Source: M2408 sp040386975
GTDB taxonomy: Bacteria; Bacteroidota; Bacteroidia; Flavobacteriales_D; Crocinitomicaceae
Direction of reading: 5' to 3'
NCBI GenBank assembly: GCA_040386975.1
Contig: JAZKEO010000011.1
Span: 124,001-188,000, forward strand
DNA length: 64,000 nt
Below the pieces are notes generated by a model. The model was not told the origin of the DNA. It searched no databases and saw only the letters and a list, made by a program, of their open reading frames with translations. Below, piece after piece: positions 25,890-33,855 of the stretch (position 1 is the stretch's first letter; each line of letters opens with the position of its first letter). The translations under genes and the position numbers were made by a program.

Positions 25890-27981
25890 TTTGCTCCAAA
25901 GTCTTTTTGTCTAATTCGATTAAACGGTTTAAATCGTGGTAATTAAAGGTGTTAATTCCCGTTTTTTGATTCATTTTCTTAGAAAATTCTTCCATTTCAT
26001 TTCGAGATGTAAAATCTTCTGTGCGAAGAGAAATTGAAATCTGCTCTTTTTTGCTCAAAAAGGGACTCAATTTTCTCACTAAATAATCCTCTTTGATATT
26101 TTCATAACACATAAAACGTACAAAATCTGCTGATTTCATTAATTCATTCGTATATGTAGAATCTAAACTCAAAGGCAAATCGATTGATAACTTAATTTTA
26201 TACGTAGTTGTTATGGATTTAGTTTCCTTTAATAAATTTTTATATTTTTCTTTTTCTTCTTCTTGTTTCACTTTCCAATTTGGACGAACATGCGGTTCAA
26301 TATCTAAGTGAATTCCTGTGATATTTTTCATTGGAAATTGATCCAAAATTGCTTCCATTTCAGCTTTCACATTTTTTGAATCAAGCAAATCGTTTTGACC
26401 AAACATCAAGTGAATTTTTATTCCTTTGGCACTTAAATCGTTTATAAGTTTGATTTTTTGCTTTAGAAATTCATCTTTGGATGTAATGGCAATCTCAACT
26501 TCATCAAATTGATTGTAAGAAATGTACTCACTTAAAAACTCAACAGAATGCTTTTCAAACGTTTTTGTCCAGATATAAACTGTACGATTTGTTTCATCTT
26601 CAAAAGAAAAATAATTTGGTAAAAATAGCGGTTCAATCAACTGACTCATCGAAACACTTGGCATTTTTTCTTGCATTTTCAGCAATTTGATGTACAAGTT
26701 TTGCTTCAAATCCAATAATTCGATGTCAATTTGGAGTAAATCGTCAATCAATTCCAAAGCATGAAGCGGATTAAAATCTGCATCTAATAACTTTGCTTTT
26801 ACACGTTCTTGGCGAATAGATTCATTTAAAAGAATACGCTTTTGATGAAAAACAATGTATTGTTTGAGCTGATAACGGTATTCATAAGCTTCATTTAAAA
26901 GTTCAATGCGTTTGTTTGTCGTTGCTTCATCTAAAAATTCTAATTGTTTGTACAAACGCTCTTTCTCAAGTAAATTTTGTTCTTTGTGTTTGAACTGCAA
27001 AGGAATTGTTGAGGAAATTCCACCGCTGAAAAAGGAACGAGATGTAGGGTTTTGAACAATTACATCAAAATAATTGTAGCGAACATAGGTTTTGAAACGA
27101 ATCTCGTGAAACCATTTATTTTGATTCTCAAGCGATTGAGTCAACACTTTACTCAAACTATCAAAACTAGAATTTTCTTTCGTACCGTCAGATAAAGCAT
27201 CGCCTAAAAATAAATCGTAATTCAAATCAAAAAGTGGCGTTTCTAAATTGAAAAAGGAAGTATCAAAAAGGGGAGAAATATGCTCGTTGTAACTTTCATA
27301 AATTCCACGCATTCCATTTATTTCGGCAATTCGCGTGTGGTTTTTCAATAGAAATTCTTTGTTTAGTTTTTTAGCAAAATATAAGTTTTCTATAATTTCA
27401 CTTTGCTGTTTTAAAATGCTTTCACGGGTATCTAACAGTTTTGTTTTCTGATGATTAAACCAAAAAATACACTGATTCATTTTTATCGGAATATTCTTTT
27501 TTGAAGTCTGTAATTTGGCGATTTCTTCCTGCAAAGTTTTGTCAATACTCAAACTTTTTAATTGATTTTTTGAATCTAAATATCCGCCTTTGAGAATATT
27601 CCACTCTGCTCCAAGTCCAACTCGGCTTCGAAAAGAAATGTTATCTTCCAAATCTGCAAGTGGATTTGCCTTAAAATTTTGTAAACCTTCCACACTAAAA
27701 TTTACTCCATTGTCTTTTTTGAGTAAATTTTCTTGAGCTTGGTAATAATTTTGTAAATTGTAAGGATTTGAACTTTGACTTTTTAAGTCTGAAAAATAAA
27801 CGATTAAGCTTGAATCACTTATCGTTTTTGAAGGAGAAAGATTCGTTTTTGTTAAAACAGAATCAAAAATCACTTGTAAATCTTTCAGATAGACGGAAAT
27901 ATTCTTCTCGTTTTCATGTTGAGAAAATAGCACATTAGATAAACCAATGAAAAGAATGATATGGGTGAAATTTCGTTTAAT
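25876..27981 (-). CDS. TolC-like outer-membrane protein fused to a TIM-barrel glycoside-hydrolase-like domain
   Basis: The first gene of the operon. From an ATT codon at 27981 the protein has 701 residues with an ideal signal peptide (KRNFTHIILFIGLSNVLFSQ). The first ordinary start, GTG at 27933, would cut that signal peptide in half. About 20-440 form two TolC-type repeats, each with long helices and a strand hairpin (VGLGAEWNILKGGYLDS; FFSGGISSTIPLQF). The remaining 250 residues look like a TIM barrel of a putative glycoside hydrolase: strand-end motifs IHLMFGQND, GIHLDIEPHVRP and FVRFMCYE. The fusion would place a sugar-active domain at the outer-membrane exit of an exopolysaccharide channel. 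The start codon is uncertain. Confidence 0.78.
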   Translation of the reverse strand: MKRNFTHIILFIGLSNVLFSQHENEKNISVYLKDLQVIFDSVLTKTNLSPSKTISDSSLIVYFSDLKSQSSNPYNLQNYYQAQENLLKKDNGVNFSVEGLQNFKANPLADLEDNISFRSRVGLGAEWNILKGGYLDSKNQLKSLSIDKTLQEEIAKLQTSKKNIPIKMNQCIFWFNHQKTKLLDTRESILKQQSEIIENLYFAKKLNKEFLLKNHTRIAEINGMRGIYESYNEHISPLFDTSFFNLETPLFDLNYDLFLGDALSDGTKENSSFDSLSKVLTQSLENQNKWFHEIRFKTYVRYNYFDVIVQNPTSRSFFSGGISSTIPLQFKHKEQNLLEKERLYKQLEFLDEATTNKRIELLNEAYEYRYQLKQYIVFHQKRILLNESIRQERVKAKLLDADFNPLHALELIDDLLQIDIELLDLKQNLYIKLLKMQEKMPSVSMSQLIEPLFLPNYFSFEDETNRTVYIWTKTFEKHSVEFLSEYISYNQFDEVEIAITSKDEFLKQKIKLINDLSAKGIKIHLMFGQNDLLDSKNVKAEMEAILDQFPMKNITGIHLDIEPHVRPNWKVKQEEEKEKYKNLLKETKSITTTYKIKLSIDLPLSLDSTYTNELMKSADFVRFMCYENIKEDYLVRKLSPFLSKKEQISISLRTEDFTSRNEMEEFSKKMNQKTGINTFNYHDLNRLIELDKKTLEQNEEH

Positions 27982-27997
27982 AGCCTTTTTTATTCGA

Positions 27998-28005
27998 CAA
28001 ATATA
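27998..28005 (-). promoter_or_regulatory. -7 element (TATATTTG) of the exopolysaccharide operon
   Basis: An exact TAnnTTTG match on the minus strand, 16 bases before the proposed ATT start. A TTG lies 23 bases upstream, slightly farther than the usual 19-21. Confidence 0.5.
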
Positions 28006-28131
28006 GTTATAAATCGTTAAAAATCATTCAATTTCTTATGTAAACATATTTAATTGTCTTGTTTAGTAAACATTTTAGTAAGCCATTTTTCAAAAATTAA
28101 GTTAAAATAATTTTTTTCAAACTGAAAACAC

Positions 28132-28139
28132 TAAATTTG
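28132..28139 (+). promoter_or_regulatory. -7 element (TAAATTTG) that implies a leaderless bshC mRNA
   Basis: An exact TAnnTTTG match whose G is three bases before the ATG, the tightest spacing in this window. The TTG inside it is in frame with bshC but is more likely promoter than start. Confidence 0.58.
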
Positions 28140-28142
28140 TTT

Positions 28143-29723
28143 ATGCAAAAGTCTTTAATACGTCGAAATGATTCAAATAGTTTCAGTGAATTTTCAAACA
28201 AATTGACATACGAACAATCTTTGTTTCAGGATTTAATTCAAGAGGAGTTTTCATTAAAAGCATTTGAGAATCAACTAAAACTGAAAGAGAATTTTTCAAA
28301 TCAAAAAAGAGAGAATTTACATGAAAGTTTAATTTCTCAATATAAATCACTTGAAATTTTTGAAAAAACGCAAGAAAATATTGATTTATTAAAGCAAGAA
28401 AATACTTTCACTGTTACGACTGGACATCAGTTAAATCTTTTGACTGGACCGATGTATTTTCACTATAAAATTTTGCATACGATTAAATTAGCTGAAGAGT
28501 TGAAGAAATCATACCCCGATAAAAATTTCGTCCCGATTTATTGGATGGCTTCGGAAGATCATGATTTTGAGGAAATTAATCATACTTTTTTGTTTAATCG
28601 AAAAATTTCATGGGAATCAAATTTTGGAGGGGCAGTTGGAACTTACCCCTTAGAAAATTGGGCTGAATTCAAAAATGAAGTAAAGCAATTTTTTAATAAT
28701 TTCCCCGAAAGTAACATTCATACTTTATTGGATAAATATAAAGGCGAGAATTTGTCTCAAGCGACGTTTTCATTTGTAAATGAATTATTTAAGGAATACG
28801 GTTTGGTAATTATTGACGCCAATAAAAAAGAATTAAAAAGAGAATTTATTCCAATTCTAAAACAAGAAATCGAGAATTCATTTTCTGAAAAAGCGGTTTT
28901 AGAAGCAAATTCCAAATTGGAGAAATTAGGTTTTAAACCTCAGATTTTTGCACGACCAATTAATTTGTTTTATTTAACTAAAAACAAACGAATTCGTATC
29001 ATAAACGACGATAATCGTTTTCAAATAGATGAACTTGGAACGTTTTCCAAAGATGAAATCTTAAAGATGATTGAAGAAAATCCTGAAAATTTTTCTCCGA
29101 ATGTAGTCTTGAGACCCGTTTATCAAGAATGTATTTTACCGAATTTGGCTTACATTGGTGGTGGAGCAGAAATTGCTTATTGGACACAATTGAAAGGAGT
29201 TTTTGAAAAAGTAAATATTCCTTTCCCTTTGATTCAAGTTCGAAATTCCATCCAAATTTTTGATAAAAATTCACTCAAAAAAGCTTCAAAACTTGGATTT
29301 ACTCATGAAGAATTATTTTCATCAATAGACGAATTGAAACAAATTTACCTTCAAAAAAACATGAAGGAAGAACTTGATTTTTCAGAACTGGAAAAACAAA
29401 GTCAAGACTTAGCTTCGACTTTTGAAAAGCAAATTGTTGGCTTTGATACTAATTTGAAAAATTATGCTGAAGCTGAGAAAACAAAACTTCATAATCAAGT
29501 TGAAAGTATCAAACAGAAACTCAAAAAACTTCAAAAGAGTCAATTTGATATCGAATTAAAACAAATTGAAGATTTAAAAAATAAATTATTCCCAAATGGA
29601 GGTTTACAAGAACGTCATGATAATTTCTTGAATTTTTGTCCAGATGGAAGTTACGAAGTTTTAATAAAAGAACTTTATGATGCAATCTCGCCTTTTGAAA
29701 AAGATTTGATTGTTTTAAACTAG
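28143..29723 (+). CDS. bshC: Bacillithiol biosynthesis cysteine-adding enzyme BshC
   Basis: BshC adds cysteine to glucosaminyl-malate in the last step of bacillithiol synthesis, the low-molecular-weight thiol used by Firmicutes and many Bacteroidota. The 526 residues show the characteristic TTGHQLNLLTGPMYFHYKI and PIYWMASEDHDFEEINH segments. A long coiled coil (about 415-490) precedes the C-terminus. I start it at the ATG at 28143, because the TTG two codons earlier lies in the -7 element. The other steps (bshA, bshB) are not in this window. It is divergent from the exopolysaccharide operon. Confidence 0.95.
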   Translation: MQKSLIRRNDSNSFSEFSNKLTYEQSLFQDLIQEEFSLKAFENQLKLKENFSNQKRENLHESLISQYKSLEIFEKTQENIDLLKQENTFTVTTGHQLNLLTGPMYFHYKILHTIKLAEELKKSYPDKNFVPIYWMASEDHDFEEINHTFLFNRKISWESNFGGAVGTYPLENWAEFKNEVKQFFNNFPESNIHTLLDKYKGENLSQATFSFVNELFKEYGLVIIDANKKELKREFIPILKQEIENSFSEKAVLEANSKLEKLGFKPQIFARPINLFYLTKNKRIRIINDDNRFQIDELGTFSKDEILKMIEENPENFSPNVVLRPVYQECILPNLAYIGGGAEIAYWTQLKGVFEKVNIPFPLIQVRNSIQIFDKNSLKKASKLGFTHEELFSSIDELKQIYLQKNMKEELDFSELEKQSQDLASTFEKQIVGFDTNLKNYAEAEKTKLHNQVESIKQKLKKLQKSQFDIELKQIEDLKNKLFPNGGLQERHDNFLNFCPDGSYEVLIKELYDAISPFEKDLIVLN

Positions 29724-29829
29724 ATTGTTAAATAAGTTCAATTTCCCTTTGATTTATAAAATTTTATCATTAGTTTTGATTTACTAACTTTTGTTTTTAG
29801 AACCTCCTAACTTTTCTAAATTCGACTTT

Positions 29830-30366
29830 ATGAAAATAACCTTTCTTTTTTTAATCATATTAAATGGATTTTTTTCTTTTTCCCAAGAAAATGTTCTAGA
29901 TAATCAAAATAATACATCCGCTTTACCCAAAGAAGCTTTATTTATACTTGATAAGCATCACAGATATAGAGATCCAATAAAATTCCCAACGGTCGGTGAC
30001 ACCTCTTTTATGCACATTTTAAATGGTTATGTAATAATGAGTTTAAATTTAAGAGGAGGAAGTAAATATAGTGGAATGGGGAAAATTTATGATGCTAAAA
30101 TGGAGCCAATTGATGGAGTTAATATGTTAACTTTTGAATTTGAAAGTGATACATTGTTTTCTGATTCTTATTCAAGAAAACGTGTCTTAGTAGGAGTTGA
30201 TTTTAAAAAGCCTCCTCATCTAAACAGAATTTTTTTGATGATAAATAATAAGGTAATTATAGATGTTTTTCATGCACACGAGCCTTACGAGGGAGAAATT
30301 ATTAAACTCGAGGAAAAGTCTTATCTCTACAAGCTATTTCGTGAAACTGTTTTAGAGTTAGAATAA
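29830..30366 (+). CDS. Secreted hypothetical protein
   Basis: A 178-residue protein with a signal peptide of about 19 residues (ending FSFSQ). I chose the ATG at 29830 because it places the signal peptide at the N-terminus; an upstream TTG would add 13 polar residues. The mature part has alternating beta-strand-like segments (YVIMSLNLRGG, RVLVGVDFKKPP, RIFLMINNKVIIDVFH) and no Cys or metal motif. It lies 66 bases upstream of the TonB-dependent receptor gene on the same strand and might be expressed with it. I do not recognise a family. Confidence 0.68.
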   Translation: MKITFLFLIILNGFFSFSQENVLDNQNNTSALPKEALFILDKHHRYRDPIKFPTVGDTSFMHILNGYVIMSLNLRGGSKYSGMGKIYDAKMEPIDGVNMLTFEFESDTLFSDSYSRKRVLVGVDFKKPPHLNRIFLMINNKVIIDVFHAHEPYEGEIIKLEEKSYLYKLFRETVLELE

Positions 30367-30432
30367 GCGAGATTAAGATTATTATTTATCTTTGTTCAAA
30401 ATAATTTAAGCTGTAATCCGTTTTAATTCCTA

Positions 30433-33033
30433 ATGAAGTATTTCCTAAGTTATATTTTTTTCCTAGTATCCTATTTTAGTTTTTCTCAAACTGGAATTAT
30501 TGAAGGAAAATGTCTTGACAAAAAAGGGAATTCTTTAGAGAACGTAAAGGTTTACGTTCTTAGTTTAGAGAAAATACTTTATACCGATGAAAATGGAAAA
30601 TTCTCCATCGAAACTCCTTTAAATCAAGAGCTTGAATTTATTTTTCGCTACGACACAATTGAAATTAGGAAAAACTACATTGTAAATTCGGATAAATCAG
30701 TAAAAGTTGAGGACGTGATTTTTCCAATTATTTCCTTAAAAAGTGTTACCATAAAAGGTTTTGAGGAACAAGATATTTTGTTTTTTAAATTGCCGAAATT
30801 AGACATTCAAACTTTCCCAAATGCCAGTGTAGAACGAACCTTAATTTTTACAACGGCAGCCAGTTCAAACAATGAATTGACTTCAAATTACAACGTTCGT
30901 GGTGGGAATTACGATGAAAATTTAGTTTATGTCAACGATTTTTTAATCAACAGACCATTTTTAACGCGTTCAGGTCAGCAAGAAGGTTTGAGTTTTATTA
31001 ATACAGCATTAGTGCAAGGAATTAGTTTTAGTGGTGGTGGTTTTGATGCACGTTACGGAGACAAATTGAGTTCTGTATTAGATATTACTTACAAAAATCC
31101 AGATTCTTTGAATGCTTCTGTGATGGCATCTTTACTTGGCGTTGAAGCTCACGTTTCGCATGCTGTAAGTTCTCGTTTGAATTATTTGGCTGGTGCAAGA
31201 TATCGTGCAAATGGTTATTTGTTGAATTCTTTGCCCACAAAAGGAAATTATAATCCCGTGTTTTACGACGGACAAGTTTTGTTGAATTACAACATTACCG
31301 AAAATTTAGTTTGGAGTAATATTGCTCATTTTTCATCCAACAATTACCGTTTTACACCAGAAACACAAGAAACTGATTTTGGAACAGTAAATGAGGCTTA
31401 TCGTTTTAAGATTTATTTTGATGGACAAGAACAAACACGCTTTCAAACAATTACAACTGGAACAGCACTCAAATGGACAGTAAATAAAAAGACCCAACTT
31501 GACTTTTATGCCTCCGTTTTTAACACCGATGAACAAGAAAATTTTGATATCCAAGGTCAATATTTTATCAACTTACTGGAAACAGATCCTTCAAAAGAAG
31601 AGTTTGGAGATTCGATTGCTACTGTTGGAATTGGAACCTTTTTGAATCATGCTCGAAATCAATTAAAAGCAACAATCATCAATGTGTATCACAATGGAAC
31701 ATATAAAATTTCGGATAATTCAAAATTATATTGGGGAGTAAATCTTCAAAAAGATAAATTTCGTGATGTCTTGAGCGAATGGAAAATGATTGATTCTGCT
31801 GGTTTCAGTTTGCCACAAACAGCTGGAAATGAAGTTGAACTTTTTGAAACCATAAAAAGTAAATTGAGTTTGGATAATTCAAGAGTTACTGGATTTCTTC
31901 AATTCAAGCAAGAATGGTTTAAAGCAAAAGAGAATTACATTGTAAAAGTCAAGCAAAAAAATCGTCAGAAAAAAATCACAAATTTTCATTCAGATACGAT
32001 TGAATCTTCTTACAACAGATTGGTTTTCACAAGTGGAATCAGAGCGGGATATACTGAAATTAACAATGAATTTTTTGTTACTCCACGTGCTTCTTTAAGT
32101 TTTTTCCCACGATCTTATTTCTTTAACAACGGAAATATTCGCAAGCGTTCAGCTTTGTATAAATTGTCAAGCGGTTTGTATTACCAGCCACCATTTTACA
32201 GAGAATTTCGTACCATTGATGGAAACTTGAATCTAAATGTAAAATCTCAAAAATCGTTTCACATTGTTGGAGGTTACGATTTTCTCTTCACACTTTGGGA
32301 TAGGGATGTTCCTTTTAAGTTTTCTTCAGAAATTTATTACAAATACATGTGGGACGTAAATCCATACGAAGTTGACAACGTTCGCACGCGTTATTATGCA
32401 GAGAATATGGCAACAGCTTATGCCTATGGTTTGGATATAAACTTACATGGAGAATTTGTAAAAGGAATTGAGTCTTTCTTTAAAGTTGGACTTTTATCAA
32501 CGAAAGAAAACATAATTGACGATCAATATACTTTGTATTACAACCAAGCTGGAGAACGCATTTACAAAGGCGTAAGTGAAGATCAAGTGGCAGTTGATAG
32601 TGCCGTTATTTTCCCAAAAGGAATTCCTCGTCCGACAGACCAATTGTTGAATTTTGCTATTTTATTTCAGGATAATATGCCTGGATACGAAAGTTTTTCA
32701 GTCCAATTAGGTTTATTTTTCGGAACACGTTTACCTTATGGACCACCAGATTTTGAGCGTTACAAAGATACTTTACGTCAAAAATCATATTTCAGAACTG
32801 ATTTAGGTTTGTCCTATGACTTATTAAAAAAGAGAAAACACGCCATAAATAAAACGACCATAAAAAAATCTCGTTTTTCAGATGCGATTATTTCTTTTGA
32901 AGTCTTTAATTTAATGGGAATCAACAATGTACTTTCAAAACAATGGATTCAAGATGTTTCAGGGAAATATTATTCCATTCCGAATTACCTTACTCAAAGA
33001 AGATTTAATTTGAAATTGATTTTAAGAATTTGA
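30433..33033 (+). CDS. TonB-dependent receptor with carboxypeptidase-regulatory-like N-terminal domain
   Basis: An 866-residue outer-membrane transporter. A signal peptide (about 1-18, ending FSFSQ) is followed by a beta-sandwich of the carboxypeptidase D regulatory type (GIIEGKCLDKKGNSLENVKV, about 20-100). The plug domain follows (about 125-215; NYNVRGGNYDENLVYVNDF, ISFSGGGFDARYGDKLSSVL), then a beta-barrel rich in Tyr and aromatic strand ends. The C-terminus RRFNLKLILRI ends in an aliphatic residue rather than aromatic. No SusD gene follows, so it is not a standard polysaccharide pair; the substrate is unknown. Confidence 0.93.
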   Translation: MKYFLSYIFFLVSYFSFSQTGIIEGKCLDKKGNSLENVKVYVLSLEKILYTDENGKFSIETPLNQELEFIFRYDTIEIRKNYIVNSDKSVKVEDVIFPIISLKSVTIKGFEEQDILFFKLPKLDIQTFPNASVERTLIFTTAASSNNELTSNYNVRGGNYDENLVYVNDFLINRPFLTRSGQQEGLSFINTALVQGISFSGGGFDARYGDKLSSVLDITYKNPDSLNASVMASLLGVEAHVSHAVSSRLNYLAGARYRANGYLLNSLPTKGNYNPVFYDGQVLLNYNITENLVWSNIAHFSSNNYRFTPETQETDFGTVNEAYRFKIYFDGQEQTRFQTITTGTALKWTVNKKTQLDFYASVFNTDEQENFDIQGQYFINLLETDPSKEEFGDSIATVGIGTFLNHARNQLKATIINVYHNGTYKISDNSKLYWGVNLQKDKFRDVLSEWKMIDSAGFSLPQTAGNEVELFETIKSKLSLDNSRVTGFLQFKQEWFKAKENYIVKVKQKNRQKKITNFHSDTIESSYNRLVFTSGIRAGYTEINNEFFVTPRASLSFFPRSYFFNNGNIRKRSALYKLSSGLYYQPPFYREFRTIDGNLNLNVKSQKSFHIVGGYDFLFTLWDRDVPFKFSSEIYYKYMWDVNPYEVDNVRTRYYAENMATAYAYGLDINLHGEFVKGIESFFKVGLLSTKENIIDDQYTLYYNQAGERIYKGVSEDQVAVDSAVIFPKGIPRPTDQLLNFAILFQDNMPGYESFSVQLGLFFGTRLPYGPPDFERYKDTLRQKSYFRTDLGLSYDLLKKRKHAINKTTIKKSRFSDAIISFEVFNLMGINNVLSKQWIQDVSGKYYSIPNYLTQRRFNLKLILRI

Positions 33034-33102
33034 AAAGAACTAAATTCCCATCAGTAAAAATCCTAAGCTTTCAACTTTAAATATTATTTCACAAAAAAAA
33101 GT

Positions 33103-33130
33103 TACCATGTTGGTATTTTTTGTACCTTTG
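33103..33130 (+). promoter_or_regulatory. higBA promoter with palindromic operator
   Basis: A perfect inverted repeat TACCA-TGT-TGGTA (33103-33115) lies just upstream of the -7 element TACCTTTG (33123-33130). The second half-site also pairs with the -7 region (GGTA...TACC). A repressor bound here would block polymerase, as expected for autoregulation by the HigA antitoxin. Confidence 0.6.
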
Positions 33131-33153
33131 TAAAACGAACTTATTATATTTCA

Positions 33154-33447
33154 TTGAGAGTAATCGCTAAAAAAACTTTACGAGATTTTTGGACTAAGCA
33201 TGCTGATGTGAAAGAACAATTAGATTCGTTGTATTATGAAGCTGAAAAAGCAAATTGGAAAACTCCAAATGATATCAAAAAAGAATATTCAAGTGCAAGT
33301 ATTTTAGAAGATAATAGAGTTTGTTTTAACATTAAAGGGAATAAATATCGTTTAATCATAAAAATCAATTATGATTATGGAATTATTTGGATTCGATTTA
33401 TAGGAACACATCAAGAATACGATAAAATCAATGCGAATAAAGTTTAA
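33154..33447 (+). CDS. higB: HigB-type mRNA interferase toxin
   Basis: A 97-residue RelE-superfamily toxin of the HigB family. It has the characteristic start MRVIAKKTLRDFW, the basic core NIKGNKYRLIIKINYDYGIIWIRFIGTH and an ending in HQEYDKINA. Family members cut mRNA on the ribosome. The start is TTG; no ATG is available, and the family begins at this point. It is the first gene of the pair, with the toxin before the antitoxin, the usual HigBA order. The antitoxin gene starts 11 bases after its stop codon. Confidence 0.92.
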   Translation: MRVIAKKTLRDFWTKHADVKEQLDSLYYEAEKANWKTPNDIKKEYSSASILEDNRVCFNIKGNKYRLIIKINYDYGIIWIRFIGTHQEYDKINANKV

Positions 33448-33458
33448 TACATATCCAC

Positions 33459-33815
33459 ATGAACATTAAAGTAATAAAAACAGAAAAGGATTACAATCAG
33501 GCTTTAAAAAGGTTAGAGAATATTTTTGATGCTAAAATTGGAAGTTCAGAAGGTGATGAATTAGAAATTCTATCGATACTTATTGAGCAGTATGAAAACA
33601 CTCATTTTCCAGTTGATTTACCTGATCCAATTGAGGCAATAAAATTCAGAATGGAACAATTAGGAATTAAACAAAAAGATTTAACCGAATCCATTGGTTT
33701 TGCAAGTCGTGTAAGTGAAATTTTAAATAAGAAAAGAAAATTGACCTTAGAAATGATTCGTAAATTACATGTTCAATTAAATATTCCTACTCAAGTGTTA
33801 TTGAAGGAGTACTAA
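33459..33815 (+). CDS. higA: HigA-type antitoxin with XRE helix-turn-helix
   Basis: A 118-residue antitoxin. The N-terminal half (about 1-55) is acidic and helical, as in toxin-binding segments of HigA. The C-terminal half (about 60-115) is an XRE-type DNA-binding domain: MEQLGIKQKDLTESIGFASRVSEILNKKRKLT. It should neutralise HigB and repress the operon through the palindrome upstream. It directly follows the toxin gene, and repeat words fill the gap after it. Confidence 0.92.
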   Translation: MNIKVIKTEKDYNQALKRLENIFDAKIGSSEGDELEILSILIEQYENTHFPVDLPDPIEAIKFRMEQLGIKQKDLTESIGFASRVSEILNKKRKLTLEMIRKLHVQLNIPTQVLLKEY

Positions 33816-33819
33816 GTTT

Positions 33820-33855
33820 CAACTCATAACTACAAACTCATAATTCATAACTACT
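33820..33855. repeat. CATAACTCATAATT-type intergenic repeat
   Basis: The gap between higA and the RNA helicase gene consists of words such as ACTCATAACTACAAACTCATAATTCATAAC (here 33830 onward). The same words form the large hairpin between era and der. Confidence 0.6.

Noticed and set aside
22073..28005. Type I protein secretion operon
   Set aside because: HlyD and TolC parts are there, but no ABC ATPase or RTX-like substrate; the glycosyltransferase in the same operon fits polysaccharide export better.
30433..33033. SusC/SusD-type polysaccharide utilisation locus
   Set aside because: The receptor is not followed by a SusD gene or glycoside hydrolases, and its barrel end lacks SusC-type features.
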